The notes: generated by a model not told the origin, from the letters alone. A stretch of 64,000 nucleotides of DNA from Luteirhabdus salina (GCA_025384855.1 JALAHT010000002.1:310001-374000), one strand, 5' to 3'; shown: positions 52,409 to 61,174, counted from the first letter of the stretch. Numbers and translations are program-made.

Positions 52409-53920
52409 TTAAAATAGCGAAAAAGATGTTTCAACCTTACTAAATGCCTGCGACTTTTCAAATTTCGGTGGAATGGAATCGATGCACAATGCATCACTTA
52501 CCGGATGCTTTTGTTTTGCTGGGAGGTAATTTTTAAAATCCAGCTTCTTAAAGTTTTTCTTCTTGGCGGCCTTTTTTCGGATGAAGAATAAATTCTGAAG
52601 GTTGTTACCTATAAAAATATAGTCATTCCATTGTTGAAAATGATCCATGATCGCTTTCTTTTCATGCAGCGTATTGGCTTCAATAATGAATAAATCAACG
52701 CTTACTTTTGTTATATCCAGTCCTTTCAACACTTCAACCTCGAAACCTTCAACATCTATAGACAATACATCGACATGTTTTTGTTTAAGGGAGTCCAAAA
52801 TTGCGCCTAAAGTATTGGAGGCTACGGTTACCTTATTCGGTTCCTTATAATATAAACCACGATTTTCATAACGGCGCTTCACGTCCTCTTCGTCGTACGA
52901 AACACCTGAAAGCACGCCAATCTCTTCATCATAAAAAGTAACTTCTTGAGTTTCGGGATTTCCAACGACCGCTTTATTGATGTTGATGGCGTTTGGGCGT
53001 TGTTTTTCTAAATACTTAAAAATTCTTGGGTTTGGCTCGATACAAATGGCCTTCCATCCCAATTGCTCAAGGCTATAGCTATTGCTAAGGTGTACGCCAT
53101 CGAAAGCGCCTACTTCTACTACGACACCTTTTGACCGTTTTCCCAATAATTGCCAGGCAATGTAATCGTCGGCGTGTTGTGAAGATGATATAAAGTGAGG
53201 TGTTTCTACCCAGTAGAATTTATAATCATATTTCTTTAGAAAATTAAAGCTTATCGATTCAATCAACGCTATATTGAAGGGCGAAAGGCTGTTCAAAAAT
53301 TGATTTCTAGAACCGTCATGAATATGATTTGTATGAAGCAAGGTGTCTTTGTTGAACGTTTGGTTACTAGCACTTTCCTTTTTGTTGTTCGGAATCTTAG
53401 CTTGGCTATTTTTCAATCGATCTAGATTGACTGAATCAGCGATTGATTCAATTTCTTTCTGATCTAATCTGATATCTAAAAAATCACAAAGAACTTGAAT
53501 TTCTTCAGAAATATTGAATGCAAAATCTTCATACTTTCTACTGATAATCTTTCCGTTGCATTGCGTCCATTGATTATGATCATCTAGATATTGAAGGGTT
53601 GCTTCCTTCACATTCGAGCTATCCTCATTAAACCATTTTTTATTTATAGAAGAAACAATCACGTCTCTAATATCCCTGTAAGAATGAATTACCAATGCAT
53701 TTCCACTCTTGATTTCTGCTTCAATCTCTGAGGTAAGTTTATGAAGCTTTATGACCTTGAGTCCAGAGTACTCGCTATTATCTTTTTTTATTTTATGAAA
53801 TTCACTTGGATTGAAATAGGGCAATCGCTTCCCACTATTAGCAGTTTCAACAATATTAGCTACCAAGTTATATTGAAGGGTAGAACCCGATCTTTTACCA
53901 CCTGCACAGATTATCCACAT
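52409..53920 (-). CDS. Sulfotransferase-FkbM methyltransferase fusion
   Basis: A 503-residue two-domain protein. Residues about 1-200 look like a sulfotransferase: MWIICAGGKRSGSTLQYNLV holds the PAPS loop (GGKRSGSTL), and NALVIHSYRDIRDVIVSSIN the 3'-phosphate site. Residues about 255-480 are an FkbM methyltransferase: GVVVEVGAFDGVHLSNSYSL, KAICIEPNPRIFKYLEKQRP, and VDVLSIDVEGFEVEVLKGLD. The frame is continuous, so this is a true fusion. It lies one base downstream of wzt. The first half is AT-rich compared with the second. By analogy with WbdD, a bifunctional capping enzyme next to wzt in ABC-type O-antigen loci, it may cap the chain end; this is inference. Confidence 0.8.
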   Translation of the reverse strand: MWIICAGGKRSGSTLQYNLVANIVETANSGKRLPYFNPSEFHKIKKDNSEYSGLKVIKLHKLTSEIEAEIKSGNALVIHSYRDIRDVIVSSINKKWFNEDSSNVKEATLQYLDDHNQWTQCNGKIISRKYEDFAFNISEEIQVLCDFLDIRLDQKEIESIADSVNLDRLKNSQAKIPNNKKESASNQTFNKDTLLHTNHIHDGSRNQFLNSLSPFNIALIESISFNFLKKYDYKFYWVETPHFISSSQHADDYIAWQLLGKRSKGVVVEVGAFDGVHLSNSYSLEQLGWKAICIEPNPRIFKYLEKQRPNAININKAVVGNPETQEVTFYDEEIGVLSGVSYDEEDVKRRYENRGLYYKEPNKVTVASNTLGAILDSLKQKHVDVLSIDVEGFEVEVLKGLDITKVSVDLFIIEANTLHEKKAIMDHFQQWNDYIFIGNNLQNLFFIRKKAAKKKNFKKLDFKNYLPAKQKHPVSDALCIDSIPPKFEKSQAFSKVETSFSLF

Positions 53921-53921
53921 C

Positions 53922-55226
53922 CTAATTGATATTTATTTCCTTTTCCCACTTGAACGATGGTCGTAAAGGACCTTTCGACTTACCCATCCATTCTCCCAAT
54001 TCAATGGGCTTAGGTGTAACAATAAAACTCAGTAAATTTTGCTTAGTAATAAGCTTGCTTTTTTTTCCATCTACATCTTCAACAACAACCAAATTTGTAC
54101 TAAAGTTACCTTCATTGAAAAAATTTGAAGGTATTAGCATTTTAAGAGTAAGAAAACCTTCTTCGCCAATATTATCATTTTGAACACTTTCACGACTAGT
54201 TGTTGCAAAAAGAATAAAATCGTTATCGTCAAGGAATTGGGTGTTTACAAAAATATTTCTACTTAGATTATTCGCCCATAATTTATATTCTAAAACAATT
54301 TCATCGTCCATCCTAATCGTATCCTTCTCATTTTCACTTCTTGAGAAGATATTAGCACTAACTAATTTAATACCATCTTTTTCTGGGGCAGTAGCAAGGT
54401 CCCATTTTTGAAAATTCTTTTGAACATGTCCCTCATATTCCTTCAAATAATGAGTTATCCCCTCATCTGTTGGACCAGAAAAATTAATTTGTCCATTTTT
54501 AAGAACAAGAACTCTCGTGCAAAGACTTGAAACACTCGCCATATTATGGCTTACAAACAGTACGGTACGGCCTTCACCAGAGCTAATAGCCTGCATCTTT
54601 CCGATGGCTTTTTTCTGAAACTCGGCGTCGCCTACGGCCAACACCTCATCTACCACCAAAATATCCGGTTCTAAGTGTGCTGCTACCGCAAAGCCCAAGC
54701 GTACGGTCATCCCGCTGCTATAGCGCTTGGTAGGGGTATCGATATACATTTCGCAACCGCTAAATTCGATAATCTCGTCTACCTTGGCATCAATCTCGGC
54801 CTTGGTCATTCCCAAAATGGCGCCATTTAGGTAAATATTCTCACGACCCGTTAACTCTGGATGAAAGCCTGTGCCTACCTCCAACAGTGAAGCAATACGA
54901 CCCCGGCTCTTGATAACGCCTGTGGTTGGACTTGTAACGCGGGAAAGCAGTTTCAGTAAGGTCGATTTCCCTGCACCGTTTTTACCGATAATGCCGAGTA
55001 CTTCCCCTTCCTGCACTTCAAAGTTGATATCCTTTAAGGCCCATACATAATCGTCGGTTGCCTTGGCACTTCGGTCGTTAACGGCACCCACCTTTAAATA
55101 CGGATCTTCCTTTCCGCGAATACGGTGCCACCAACGGTTTACATCATGCATCAAACTGCCGGTACCGACCAATCCCAAGCGATATTGTTTACTGATATTT
55201 TCGGCTTTTAGGATCGTTTTGGACAT
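53922..55226 (-). CDS. wzt: Polysaccharide ABC exporter ATPase with sugar-binding tail (Wzt)
   Basis: A 434-residue protein. The ATPase (about residues 1-265) has Walker A GIIGKNGAGKSTL (79-91), signature RYSSGMTVRLGFAVA and Walker B ILVVDEVLAVGDAEFQKKA. The C-terminal about 165 residues form a Wzt-type carbohydrate-binding beta-sandwich (IRMDDEIVLEYKLWANNLSR, ITKQNLLSFIV). Such tails recognise the modified non-reducing end of the finished polymer before export. It overlaps wzm by one base. The tail is encoded by strikingly AT-rich DNA relative to the ATPase part. Confidence 0.93.
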   Translation of the reverse strand: MSKTILKAENISKQYRLGLVGTGSLMHDVNRWWHRIRGKEDPYLKVGAVNDRSAKATDDYVWALKDINFEVQEGEVLGIIGKNGAGKSTLLKLLSRVTSPTTGVIKSRGRIASLLEVGTGFHPELTGRENIYLNGAILGMTKAEIDAKVDEIIEFSGCEMYIDTPTKRYSSGMTVRLGFAVAAHLEPDILVVDEVLAVGDAEFQKKAIGKMQAISSGEGRTVLFVSHNMASVSSLCTRVLVLKNGQINFSGPTDEGITHYLKEYEGHVQKNFQKWDLATAPEKDGIKLVSANIFSRSENEKDTIRMDDEIVLEYKLWANNLSRNIFVNTQFLDDNDFILFATTSRESVQNDNIGEEGFLTLKMLIPSNFFNEGNFSTNLVVVEDVDGKKSKLITKQNLLSFIVTPKPIELGEWMGKSKGPLRPSFKWEKEININ

Positions 55227-56089
55227 TATACGGTATCGATAAAGGTTTTTTCGGTTCTATTAAAAAGTGCTAGTCCCACGATAAACAAGAAAGCTCCCAA
55301 GAGACCGATGAACCCCAAGGTCGTTTCATTAAAATACAGGCTAGGATCGTTAAATAGAATATGTCGGAAGGCTTCCATGATATACGCCAACGGGTTGTAC
55401 TCCACCACCCATCCGTAGGAAGAATTGGTCAGCGCCTTCATCGGGTAAGGTACCGCCGAAATGTACATCAGCAATTGTATAAAAAAGCCCAGCAACAGTG
55501 AAATGTCGCGGTATTTTGTGGTAAGGGTCGAAATAATCATTCCAACACCAAGACCGTATAGTATCATATAGAGCAGTAATACCGGAAACCAGAGCGCGTT
55601 CCACGATAGGTAAATTTCTGCACCAGTACTTAGATAATAAATATAGAACCCTATTAGGATGATCATTTGAATTCCAAACTTTACAAGATTGGATATCACT
55701 TTTGAAAGGGGCACGATAAAACGTGGGAAATAGACTTTTCCGAACAGCCCGGCATTCGATCTAAAGGTAGAAGAGGTACCCATAAGACAGACTTTAAAGT
55801 AGTTCCAGGCCGTGATACCGGATAGGTTAAACAGAAATGCAGGCACCAATCCTGTTTCAATCTTTGCAATATTGTTGAAAACTAGTGTAAAAATAACAGA
55901 GGTGAACAGCGGTTGAATGAAGAACCAAAGCGGTCCTAAGACCGTTTGCTTATACACGGTTACGATATCGCGCTTTACAAAAAGGAAAAGCAAATCGCGG
56001 TACTGCCAAATTTCCTTGAAATTCAGCTCGATTAGCTTTCGTTTCGCAGAGATTTCATATAGCCAGCTGTCGTTTGATTGGGAGCTCAC
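55226..56089 (-). CDS. wzm: Polysaccharide ABC exporter permease (Wzm)
   Basis: A 287-residue ABC-2 permease with six helices and the family stretch VKRDIVTVYKQTVLGPLWFF, FSAVPYPMKAL-like text (YISAVPYPMKALTNSSYGWV) and EYNPLAYIMEAFRHILFND. With Wzt it exports an undecaprenyl-linked, fully polymerised glycan across the inner membrane. This is a different logic from the Wzy-type operon at 20.4-41.9 kb. A 79-bp gap precedes it, the largest internal gap in the block. Confidence 0.94.
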   Translation of the reverse strand: MSSQSNDSWLYEISAKRKLIELNFKEIWQYRDLLFLFVKRDIVTVYKQTVLGPLWFFIQPLFTSVIFTLVFNNIAKIETGLVPAFLFNLSGITAWNYFKVCLMGTSSTFRSNAGLFGKVYFPRFIVPLSKVISNLVKFGIQMIILIGFYIYYLSTGAEIYLSWNALWFPVLLLYMILYGLGVGMIISTLTTKYRDISLLLGFFIQLLMYISAVPYPMKALTNSSYGWVVEYNPLAYIMEAFRHILFNDPSLYFNETTLGFIGLLGAFLFIVGLALFNRTEKTFIDTV

Positions 56090-56168
56090 GGTAGGTATTG
56101 GTTCTAGGCGCTAATATAAGAATATTAACCAAATAGCGTAGTTTGGCACCCGAGTGTTTTCGGACCAA

Positions 56169-57050
56169 TTATTCACGATTTGTAAAGAGATGTTGTTCGA
56201 GTTGGTGCCATAAGGATTGCGAGTGCTTCTTATCGAATTTACGCGCAAAAAGCGCCTTGCTTTCCAAGATGGGCTCGTAGTCTGTTTCATCTAAGATGGC
56301 AGGATTACTTCCATACCGCTCCGTCCAATCGATATATCGCTTATTATCCTTCTCCAGTGTAGGCAAAAGCTCGGAGTTGCACAGTATGGTCTGAAAATAA
56401 AACTCCTCTGAACAAAAGGTATGTTTCATTCGTTTCAACAGTGCGGGCTGTTTTCGGGTATGGTCCAAGACTTTCAGAATCGCCGCATGGGAAAGGCTCC
56501 AGTAGGTAGAACCACCATACAGCGGAGGTAAGGAAGCTGCTATGGGCCGTTTTATACCCAGTTTCTTTTGGTATTTTTTCAACTGTTGAATAAGGCCATG
56601 ATGTTTTTTAGCGTTTAGCACATCGTATAGATTGAAGCGTTCGATACGGTCCATTCCGCCTTCATTCCAGCAATCGGCAGGCATCGGAAAATATTCTAGA
56701 TAGCTTTTGGTTGAAGACGCTGGCAAAAGTTCAAAGAAATAATCCAACGATTGGATTGGAAAATCCTGCGCTGTAATTAAATGGTAGTGGGAGTACCCAC
56801 CGTCCTTGGCTGCCAATTCGCAAAGATGAAGAATGCTACGCAAGTGATTGCGACCGCCCCAGTTAACGGTATACGTGAAGCTAACTTCCCTTACTTGGGG
56901 AAGGCTTTTTATCGCGTCGATAGCCTTTGGCTGTGGGTTGCTCTTGCGGTCGATATGGATATAGATGCCGAAGCGGTCGTAGAACAGCCGAGCAAGATTG
57001 AAAAGCTGGTCGAAGTCTTTATATGCCGTAATAAGAATTGCATGCTTCAT
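56169..57050 (-). CDS. GT14-type beta-N-acetylglucosaminyl/xylosyltransferase-like enzyme
   Basis: A 293-residue protein started at MKHAILITAYKDFDQLFNLA, in an ATGA junction with the upstream sulfotransferase. RFGIYIHIDRKSNPQP, SYTVNWGGRNHLRSIL-like (TYTVNWGGRNHLRSILHLCE), YHLITAQDFPIQSLDYF and PLYGGSTYWSLSHAAILKVL are the core-2/I-branching (GT14) signature. The animal relatives branch mucin glycans or start glycosaminoglycan chains; bacterial ones are sparsely studied. It could add a GlcNAc- or xylose-like branch. Confidence 0.88.
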   Translation of the reverse strand: MKHAILITAYKDFDQLFNLARLFYDRFGIYIHIDRKSNPQPKAIDAIKSLPQVREVSFTYTVNWGGRNHLRSILHLCELAAKDGGYSHYHLITAQDFPIQSLDYFFELLPASSTKSYLEYFPMPADCWNEGGMDRIERFNLYDVLNAKKHHGLIQQLKKYQKKLGIKRPIAASLPPLYGGSTYWSLSHAAILKVLDHTRKQPALLKRMKHTFCSEEFYFQTILCNSELLPTLEKDNKRYIDWTERYGSNPAILDETDYEPILESKALFARKFDKKHSQSLWHQLEQHLFTNRE

Positions 57051-57832
57051 TTCCTTCTTGGTATCCATTTCCGTTTCCACTCCCCCCATCGATGGGCAAG
57101 ATAAGGATATTTCAATCGGAAGTACAGCTTAGCCTTCGGTTGAAACAATAGCTTGCTATTTTCTAAAAATGTTTGCGTTGATGCCCTTCGGTCTTCAAAT
57201 TGATATCCCAAGAAATCCAGATCCTTCTTATAATATTTTTCGACCAACCGTTTGCGCTTTTCGGTATAGAATATAGAATAATGCGACAGCTTTTTACTGG
57301 CGACATTTGCTTTTTTTGAAAAAGTATTTTTCGGTAAGCCTATAGTTTCTGCTAGATTCGGGGCTTCCGTCGCCAAGGACTCTAAACGGATTACCCTGTC
57401 GTATGATATGCGTTTGCCTTGTATATGGAAATAGTCGTATTGCGACCATAAATGATCGCCCATATAGTTGATGTTTCTTTGTGTAAGCAAGGCTTTAAAT
57501 GGACCTTTAGCCATTATAAAATCCTTAAAACTTCCATAAACACCCGAATTAGCCATCACCCAATGATAGTCGGAGTACGCCCTGCTATACGGGTTCCGTA
57601 CAATAATAAAGGTGAAATAATCGCTCCATTGGGCTTCAGTAATAAGTTTCTTTGAAAGCAACTGCTCTGGAGTCGCGTGCTGAAGGTGAAGACTGTGTTT
57701 TTCACTCCAACCATACAGCATGTCGTAATTGGGCGGTGTCATTTTTTTAGGTACGCCAAAGGCATTTTCTACAGATGTACCTGCACACTTGGAGATATGT
57801 ATAAAAATACTTTTATGCTTGTGCGAGATCAT
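57047..57832 (-). CDS. Sulfotransferase family 2-like enzyme (4)
   Basis: A 261-residue protein. SIFIHISKCAGTSVENAFGV is the PAPS loop, FTFIIVRNPYSRAYSDYHWV the 3'-phosphate site, and DRVIRLESLATEAPNLAETI the late conserved segment. A basic C-terminus (KWIPRRK) follows. It lies 43 bp after wzc and four bases overlap the GT14 gene, so it is in the export operon itself. Confidence 0.85.
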   Translation of the reverse strand: MISHKHKSIFIHISKCAGTSVENAFGVPKKMTPPNYDMLYGWSEKHSLHLQHATPEQLLSKKLITEAQWSDYFTFIIVRNPYSRAYSDYHWVMANSGVYGSFKDFIMAKGPFKALLTQRNINYMGDHLWSQYDYFHIQGKRISYDRVIRLESLATEAPNLAETIGLPKNTFSKKANVASKKLSHYSIFYTEKRKRLVEKYYKKDLDFLGYQFEDRRASTQTFLENSKLLFQPKAKLYFRLKYPYLAHRWGEWKRKWIPRRK

Positions 57833-57875
57833 ACCCTTCGTATTGAAGTTTTATTCAGGGTTTTCACTTAACAGC

Positions 57876-60353
57876 TTACTTACGCTTCCCTGAGACAAAG
57901 TGCCGTAGACGCTGCCACCATGATTTAGGCTTTTCGACCTCATGGTACCCATTACCATAGTTTCCGTATCCATAGCCATAACCATAGCCATACCCATAGC
58001 CGTATCCAGTACCATAGCCGTACTTAGCCCGTTCCTCATAGAAATTAACAACAAAGCTGATATTGGAAATTTCGCCGGCCTTGTACTTATCGTTAACTTG
58101 TGCAAACATTCCTTTTTTGGTATAGTTCTGTCGTACCATGTAGATAATGGTATCCGCATAGGTTAATAATTCCAGCGAATCGGCTACCAAGCCCAGTGGT
58201 GGTGAATCCAATACAATATAGTCGTACCTATCCTTTAGAATGTCTATGAGCTGGTCCATACGCTCGCTCATCAGCAATTCGGAAGGATTGGGCGGTACAG
58301 GACCCGAGGTGATCACATCCAAATGCTCGACATGTGTCTTTTGGATAACCTCGTCTAAGCCCGCTTCATCTATCAGGTAGTTTACCACCCCAATATTGTT
58401 GTTAATGTTGAAATCGTCGAAAATTTTAGGTTTCCGAAGATCTAGTCCAAGCAATAATGTTTTCTTTTCACTTAGGGCAAATACCGAAGCGATATTGATA
58501 GAACAAAAGGTTTTTCCCTCGCCACTCACCGAAGAGGTTACCAGTACTGTTTTGGCGCCTTTTACACCCTGCTTTCGGTACATAAATTGCAGGCTGGATC
58601 GCAGCGCTCGGAACGATTCGGCAATGGGCGATTTTGGTTTGTTAAGCACCGCTAAGTTGTTATCCATCTTACTACGGCCAATAACCCCTAGGATTGGAAT
58701 CTTGGAAGCGCGTTCTACATCTGAAATGGTATTAACCTTTGTATTTAAAAAGGACTTTAGAAATACAAAGACAAAGGGAATCAAAAATCCGAACAGGGCT
58801 GCCAATACATAGTTAAGTTGGGTGTTCGGCCCTACTTTTCCGCCGCCGGTATCCTTTGCCGGGTCGATAATCATAACATCGCTAACATTGGCCGCCTTCA
58901 CAAGCTTTGCTTCACTGAGTTTCGACAGGAACATATTGTAGCTACCGAGGTTAAGGTTGTAGCGACGTTCAATTTTCAGCAATTCCTGTTGTTCTTTTGG
59001 CAGCTTTCGAATCTCGGCCTCATTTTCGGCTATATCACGATTTAGATCCTGAAGTTCTTGTCGCTTTAAACGCTTGGTCGAGGCAATGTTTTCAATTAGA
59101 ATGTTTTTTACTGCATTGATACGTCTGTCCAAATCGGCAAAAACTGGAGCACCCTCCTGATAGGAGTATTGTAGTGTATTGCGCTCCTCTGCCAAGGAAA
59201 CGATACGACCAACTCCCGAAACAATGCTCCCTTCCGAAATACCGGCCACCGATGGCGCTGGAACATCGCGGTAATCGGAGCGTGTTACGAGATAGTCCTC
59301 AAGGACCTCGTAATAATTGAGTTCGCGTTCCAATGCTTGCTTGCGCTGGTCTAAGGTATTGAGCCTTTGATTGATCTCGGTGCCTTCACGGCTTAGGTCT
59401 AAAATTTCGTTTCGGTTCTTATAGGCATTCAGCTCGTCTTCTACATCCGAAAGCTCCGCCGACTTCTGTGTAAGGCTGCTATCGATAAAGCGAATGGTCT
59501 TGGTAGCAAATAGGTTTTTGCGTTCCAACATATTTTCACTTAGTACGGCAACAGAGGTATTCAGGTATTCTACTAAGCGATGTTTATTCTTTCCATTCAG
59601 TCCCATCTGCAATACAGAAGATCCGTCCGATTCGGGAAATACGCTGATATTCAAATATTGTTTTACCGCGCCGTCGAATTCCATAAAGTTGAAGTAGTAC
59701 GTTTGCCCAGCCTTTGCTCGCATTTCAGGATTGGGTTGTACGGTTATTTCCATAAACGGCAGGGCAATCTCATCGCCTAGCTTATATTCCCTCGAAAGAT
59801 CGTGGGCCGCGATGGGCATATTGCTTCGTTCCTTGGTACCATAATGTTGCAGCGGAATGGAACCACCCGGAAAACTGGCTTCCAACAAAAAGTGCGTAGA
59901 ATCCTGAAAGGTAATGGTAAACTGTTTGTGTAAAATCTGTGGTTTGGTGGTATCTACCTCGATAAAGAATGGCACCTTTTTGTAGCCATCCTCCAATTGG
60001 TATTCGCCGTCCATTAAATAATTCACGTAGTACTGCAAGCGCTCTACCACCTGTTCGTTATGCGAGCGTGATTTTAGGGTAATAACGGATGTATTAACCT
60101 TGTCTGATGTTCCACCCCAATTGAAGGTAAGGCTGGTATTATTGGTGAAGAAGGGATTTTGATCGTTCTTCACACTTATCAGGTTGGTAATACGGTAAAT
60201 AGGAAGTTTCCGAACATTGATGTAGTACGCAATACCAAACCCGATGGCCAAACTTATCAAAAATAAGGGCCAATGACTTAGCAACTTAAAAAGGAATCCC
60301 TTAAAGTCGAAAATCGAATGATGCTGTTCTATGTCGAATGATTCATCCCTCAT
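57876..60353 (-). CDS. wzc: Polysaccharide co-polymerase/BY-kinase (Wzc-like)
   Basis: An 825-residue inner membrane protein: N-terminal Wzz domain with a helix near residues 27-48 (HWPLFLISLAIGFGIAYYI), a long coiled-coil region (about 280-500), a second helix (about 530-550), then a tyrosine kinase domain with Walker A VSGEGKTFCSINIA (about 605-620), Walker A' LLGLDLRKPKIF and Walker B YDYIVLDSPPLG. The C-terminal tail has 11 tyrosines in a Tyr-Gly repeat, the autophosphorylation cluster. With Wza it controls length and export of Wzy-type polymers. wza overlaps it by four bases. Confidence 0.95.
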   Translation of the reverse strand: MRDESFDIEQHHSIFDFKGFLFKLLSHWPLFLISLAIGFGIAYYINVRKLPIYRITNLISVKNDQNPFFTNNTSLTFNWGGTSDKVNTSVITLKSRSHNEQVVERLQYYVNYLMDGEYQLEDGYKKVPFFIEVDTTKPQILHKQFTITFQDSTHFLLEASFPGGSIPLQHYGTKERSNMPIAAHDLSREYKLGDEIALPFMEITVQPNPEMRAKAGQTYYFNFMEFDGAVKQYLNISVFPESDGSSVLQMGLNGKNKHRLVEYLNTSVAVLSENMLERKNLFATKTIRFIDSSLTQKSAELSDVEDELNAYKNRNEILDLSREGTEINQRLNTLDQRKQALERELNYYEVLEDYLVTRSDYRDVPAPSVAGISEGSIVSGVGRIVSLAEERNTLQYSYQEGAPVFADLDRRINAVKNILIENIASTKRLKRQELQDLNRDIAENEAEIRKLPKEQQELLKIERRYNLNLGSYNMFLSKLSEAKLVKAANVSDVMIIDPAKDTGGGKVGPNTQLNYVLAALFGFLIPFVFVFLKSFLNTKVNTISDVERASKIPILGVIGRSKMDNNLAVLNKPKSPIAESFRALRSSLQFMYRKQGVKGAKTVLVTSSVSGEGKTFCSINIASVFALSEKKTLLLGLDLRKPKIFDDFNINNNIGVVNYLIDEAGLDEVIQKTHVEHLDVITSGPVPPNPSELLMSERMDQLIDILKDRYDYIVLDSPPLGLVADSLELLTYADTIIYMVRQNYTKKGMFAQVNDKYKAGEISNISFVVNFYEERAKYGYGTGYGYGYGYGYGYGYGNYGNGYHEVEKPKSWWQRLRHFVSGKRK
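57943..58023 (-). repeat. Hexanucleotide repeat encoding the Tyr-Gly tail of Wzc
   Basis: Imperfect tandem repeats of a 6-bp unit (TATGGC-type on the coding strand) encode seven consecutive Tyr-Gly pairs and several flanking ones. Unit changes would lengthen or shorten the phosphorylatable tail without shifting the frame. Confidence 0.8.
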
Positions 60354-61147
60354 AATCTAATAAATAATAAGATTGCGGTCGACAAGGCTGTGATTACGGT
60401 TAAAACCGTAGTAAACGATTGGAGGCCGGTAGTTCCAGTACCAAGCGATTTTTGGGGCAATGGATTTATTAAAATAAGATCGTTTGGTTGAATATAATAG
60501 TACGGCGAGTTCATCGCATCGATAGTCGTAAGGTCGATATGGTGTACCTTTTGGCCCAAAGGATACTGCCGGATTAAAACCACATCTTTTCGGTCGCCCG
60601 TTACCCGTATATCGCCACTATTGGCAATAGCTTCCATAATACTCACTTGGTCACGGTAAATAATATTCGAACCTGGATTCGAAATCTCACCGTTTATAGT
60701 ATAGCGGATTCCAGATAATTTTACCGTTACAAAAACATTGGCCTCTTCCTTAAACAAATCTTCCAACAGTCTGCTTTCAATATCCTCTCGCACTTCCTCG
60801 ACGGTCTTTCCCAAAACAGGGATTTCACCCAAGATAGGTACACGGATATTCCCGTGTTTGTCTACTACAAAGCCATCGTAATATAAGCGTTCTTCACGCG
60901 TAGCGTTCGGACTTTGGTCGCCCACCGGGTTAAAAATATTGTTTAGGTTATCATCTAAGGCCTTTACACGGATACTCAATAAGTCGTTTACCTGCAATCG
61001 GTACGGTTCCTGTTTCTTTTGAATAGGAATGATACTGTCTGTTGTAGTTTGGGAATCCTCCTGAAGATAGGTTAGCTGTTTTGTGGTAATACACGAGGTA
61101 AAGCATCCTATAACCACCAAGAAGCACAACAGGTTAAATAGTTTCAT
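60350..61147 (-). CDS. wza: Outer membrane polysaccharide export lipoprotein (Wza-like)
   Basis: A 265-residue protein starting MKLFNLLCFLVVIGCFTSC; Cys19 in the lipobox FTSC marks a lipoprotein, and an upstream in-frame start is rejected on this basis. QVNDLLSIRVKALDDNLNNI is the poly-export domain, followed by SLBB-type segments (TINGEISNPGSNIIYRDQVS) and a C-terminal hydrophobic helix (SFTTVLTVITALSTAILLFI). It forms the outer membrane channel for surface polysaccharide. First gene of the 13-gene minus-strand unit ending at 47155. Confidence 0.94.
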   Translation of the reverse strand: MKLFNLLCFLVVIGCFTSCITTKQLTYLQEDSQTTTDSIIPIQKKQEPYRLQVNDLLSIRVKALDDNLNNIFNPVGDQSPNATREERLYYDGFVVDKHGNIRVPILGEIPVLGKTVEEVREDIESRLLEDLFKEEANVFVTVKLSGIRYTINGEISNPGSNIIYRDQVSIMEAIANSGDIRVTGDRKDVVLIRQYPLGQKVHHIDLTTIDAMNSPYYYIQPNDLILINPLPQKSLGTGTTGLQSFTTVLTVITALSTAILLFIRL

Positions 61148-61166
61148 AGAGAGGAGGCTGTTTTGG

Positions 61167-61174
61167 CAAATATA
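61167..61174 (-). promoter_or_regulatory. Candidate -7 element for wza-wzc and downstream genes
   Basis: Minus-strand TATATTTG matches TAnnTTTG, 19 bp before the wza ATG at 61147. It also supports the short start. Confidence 0.6.
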
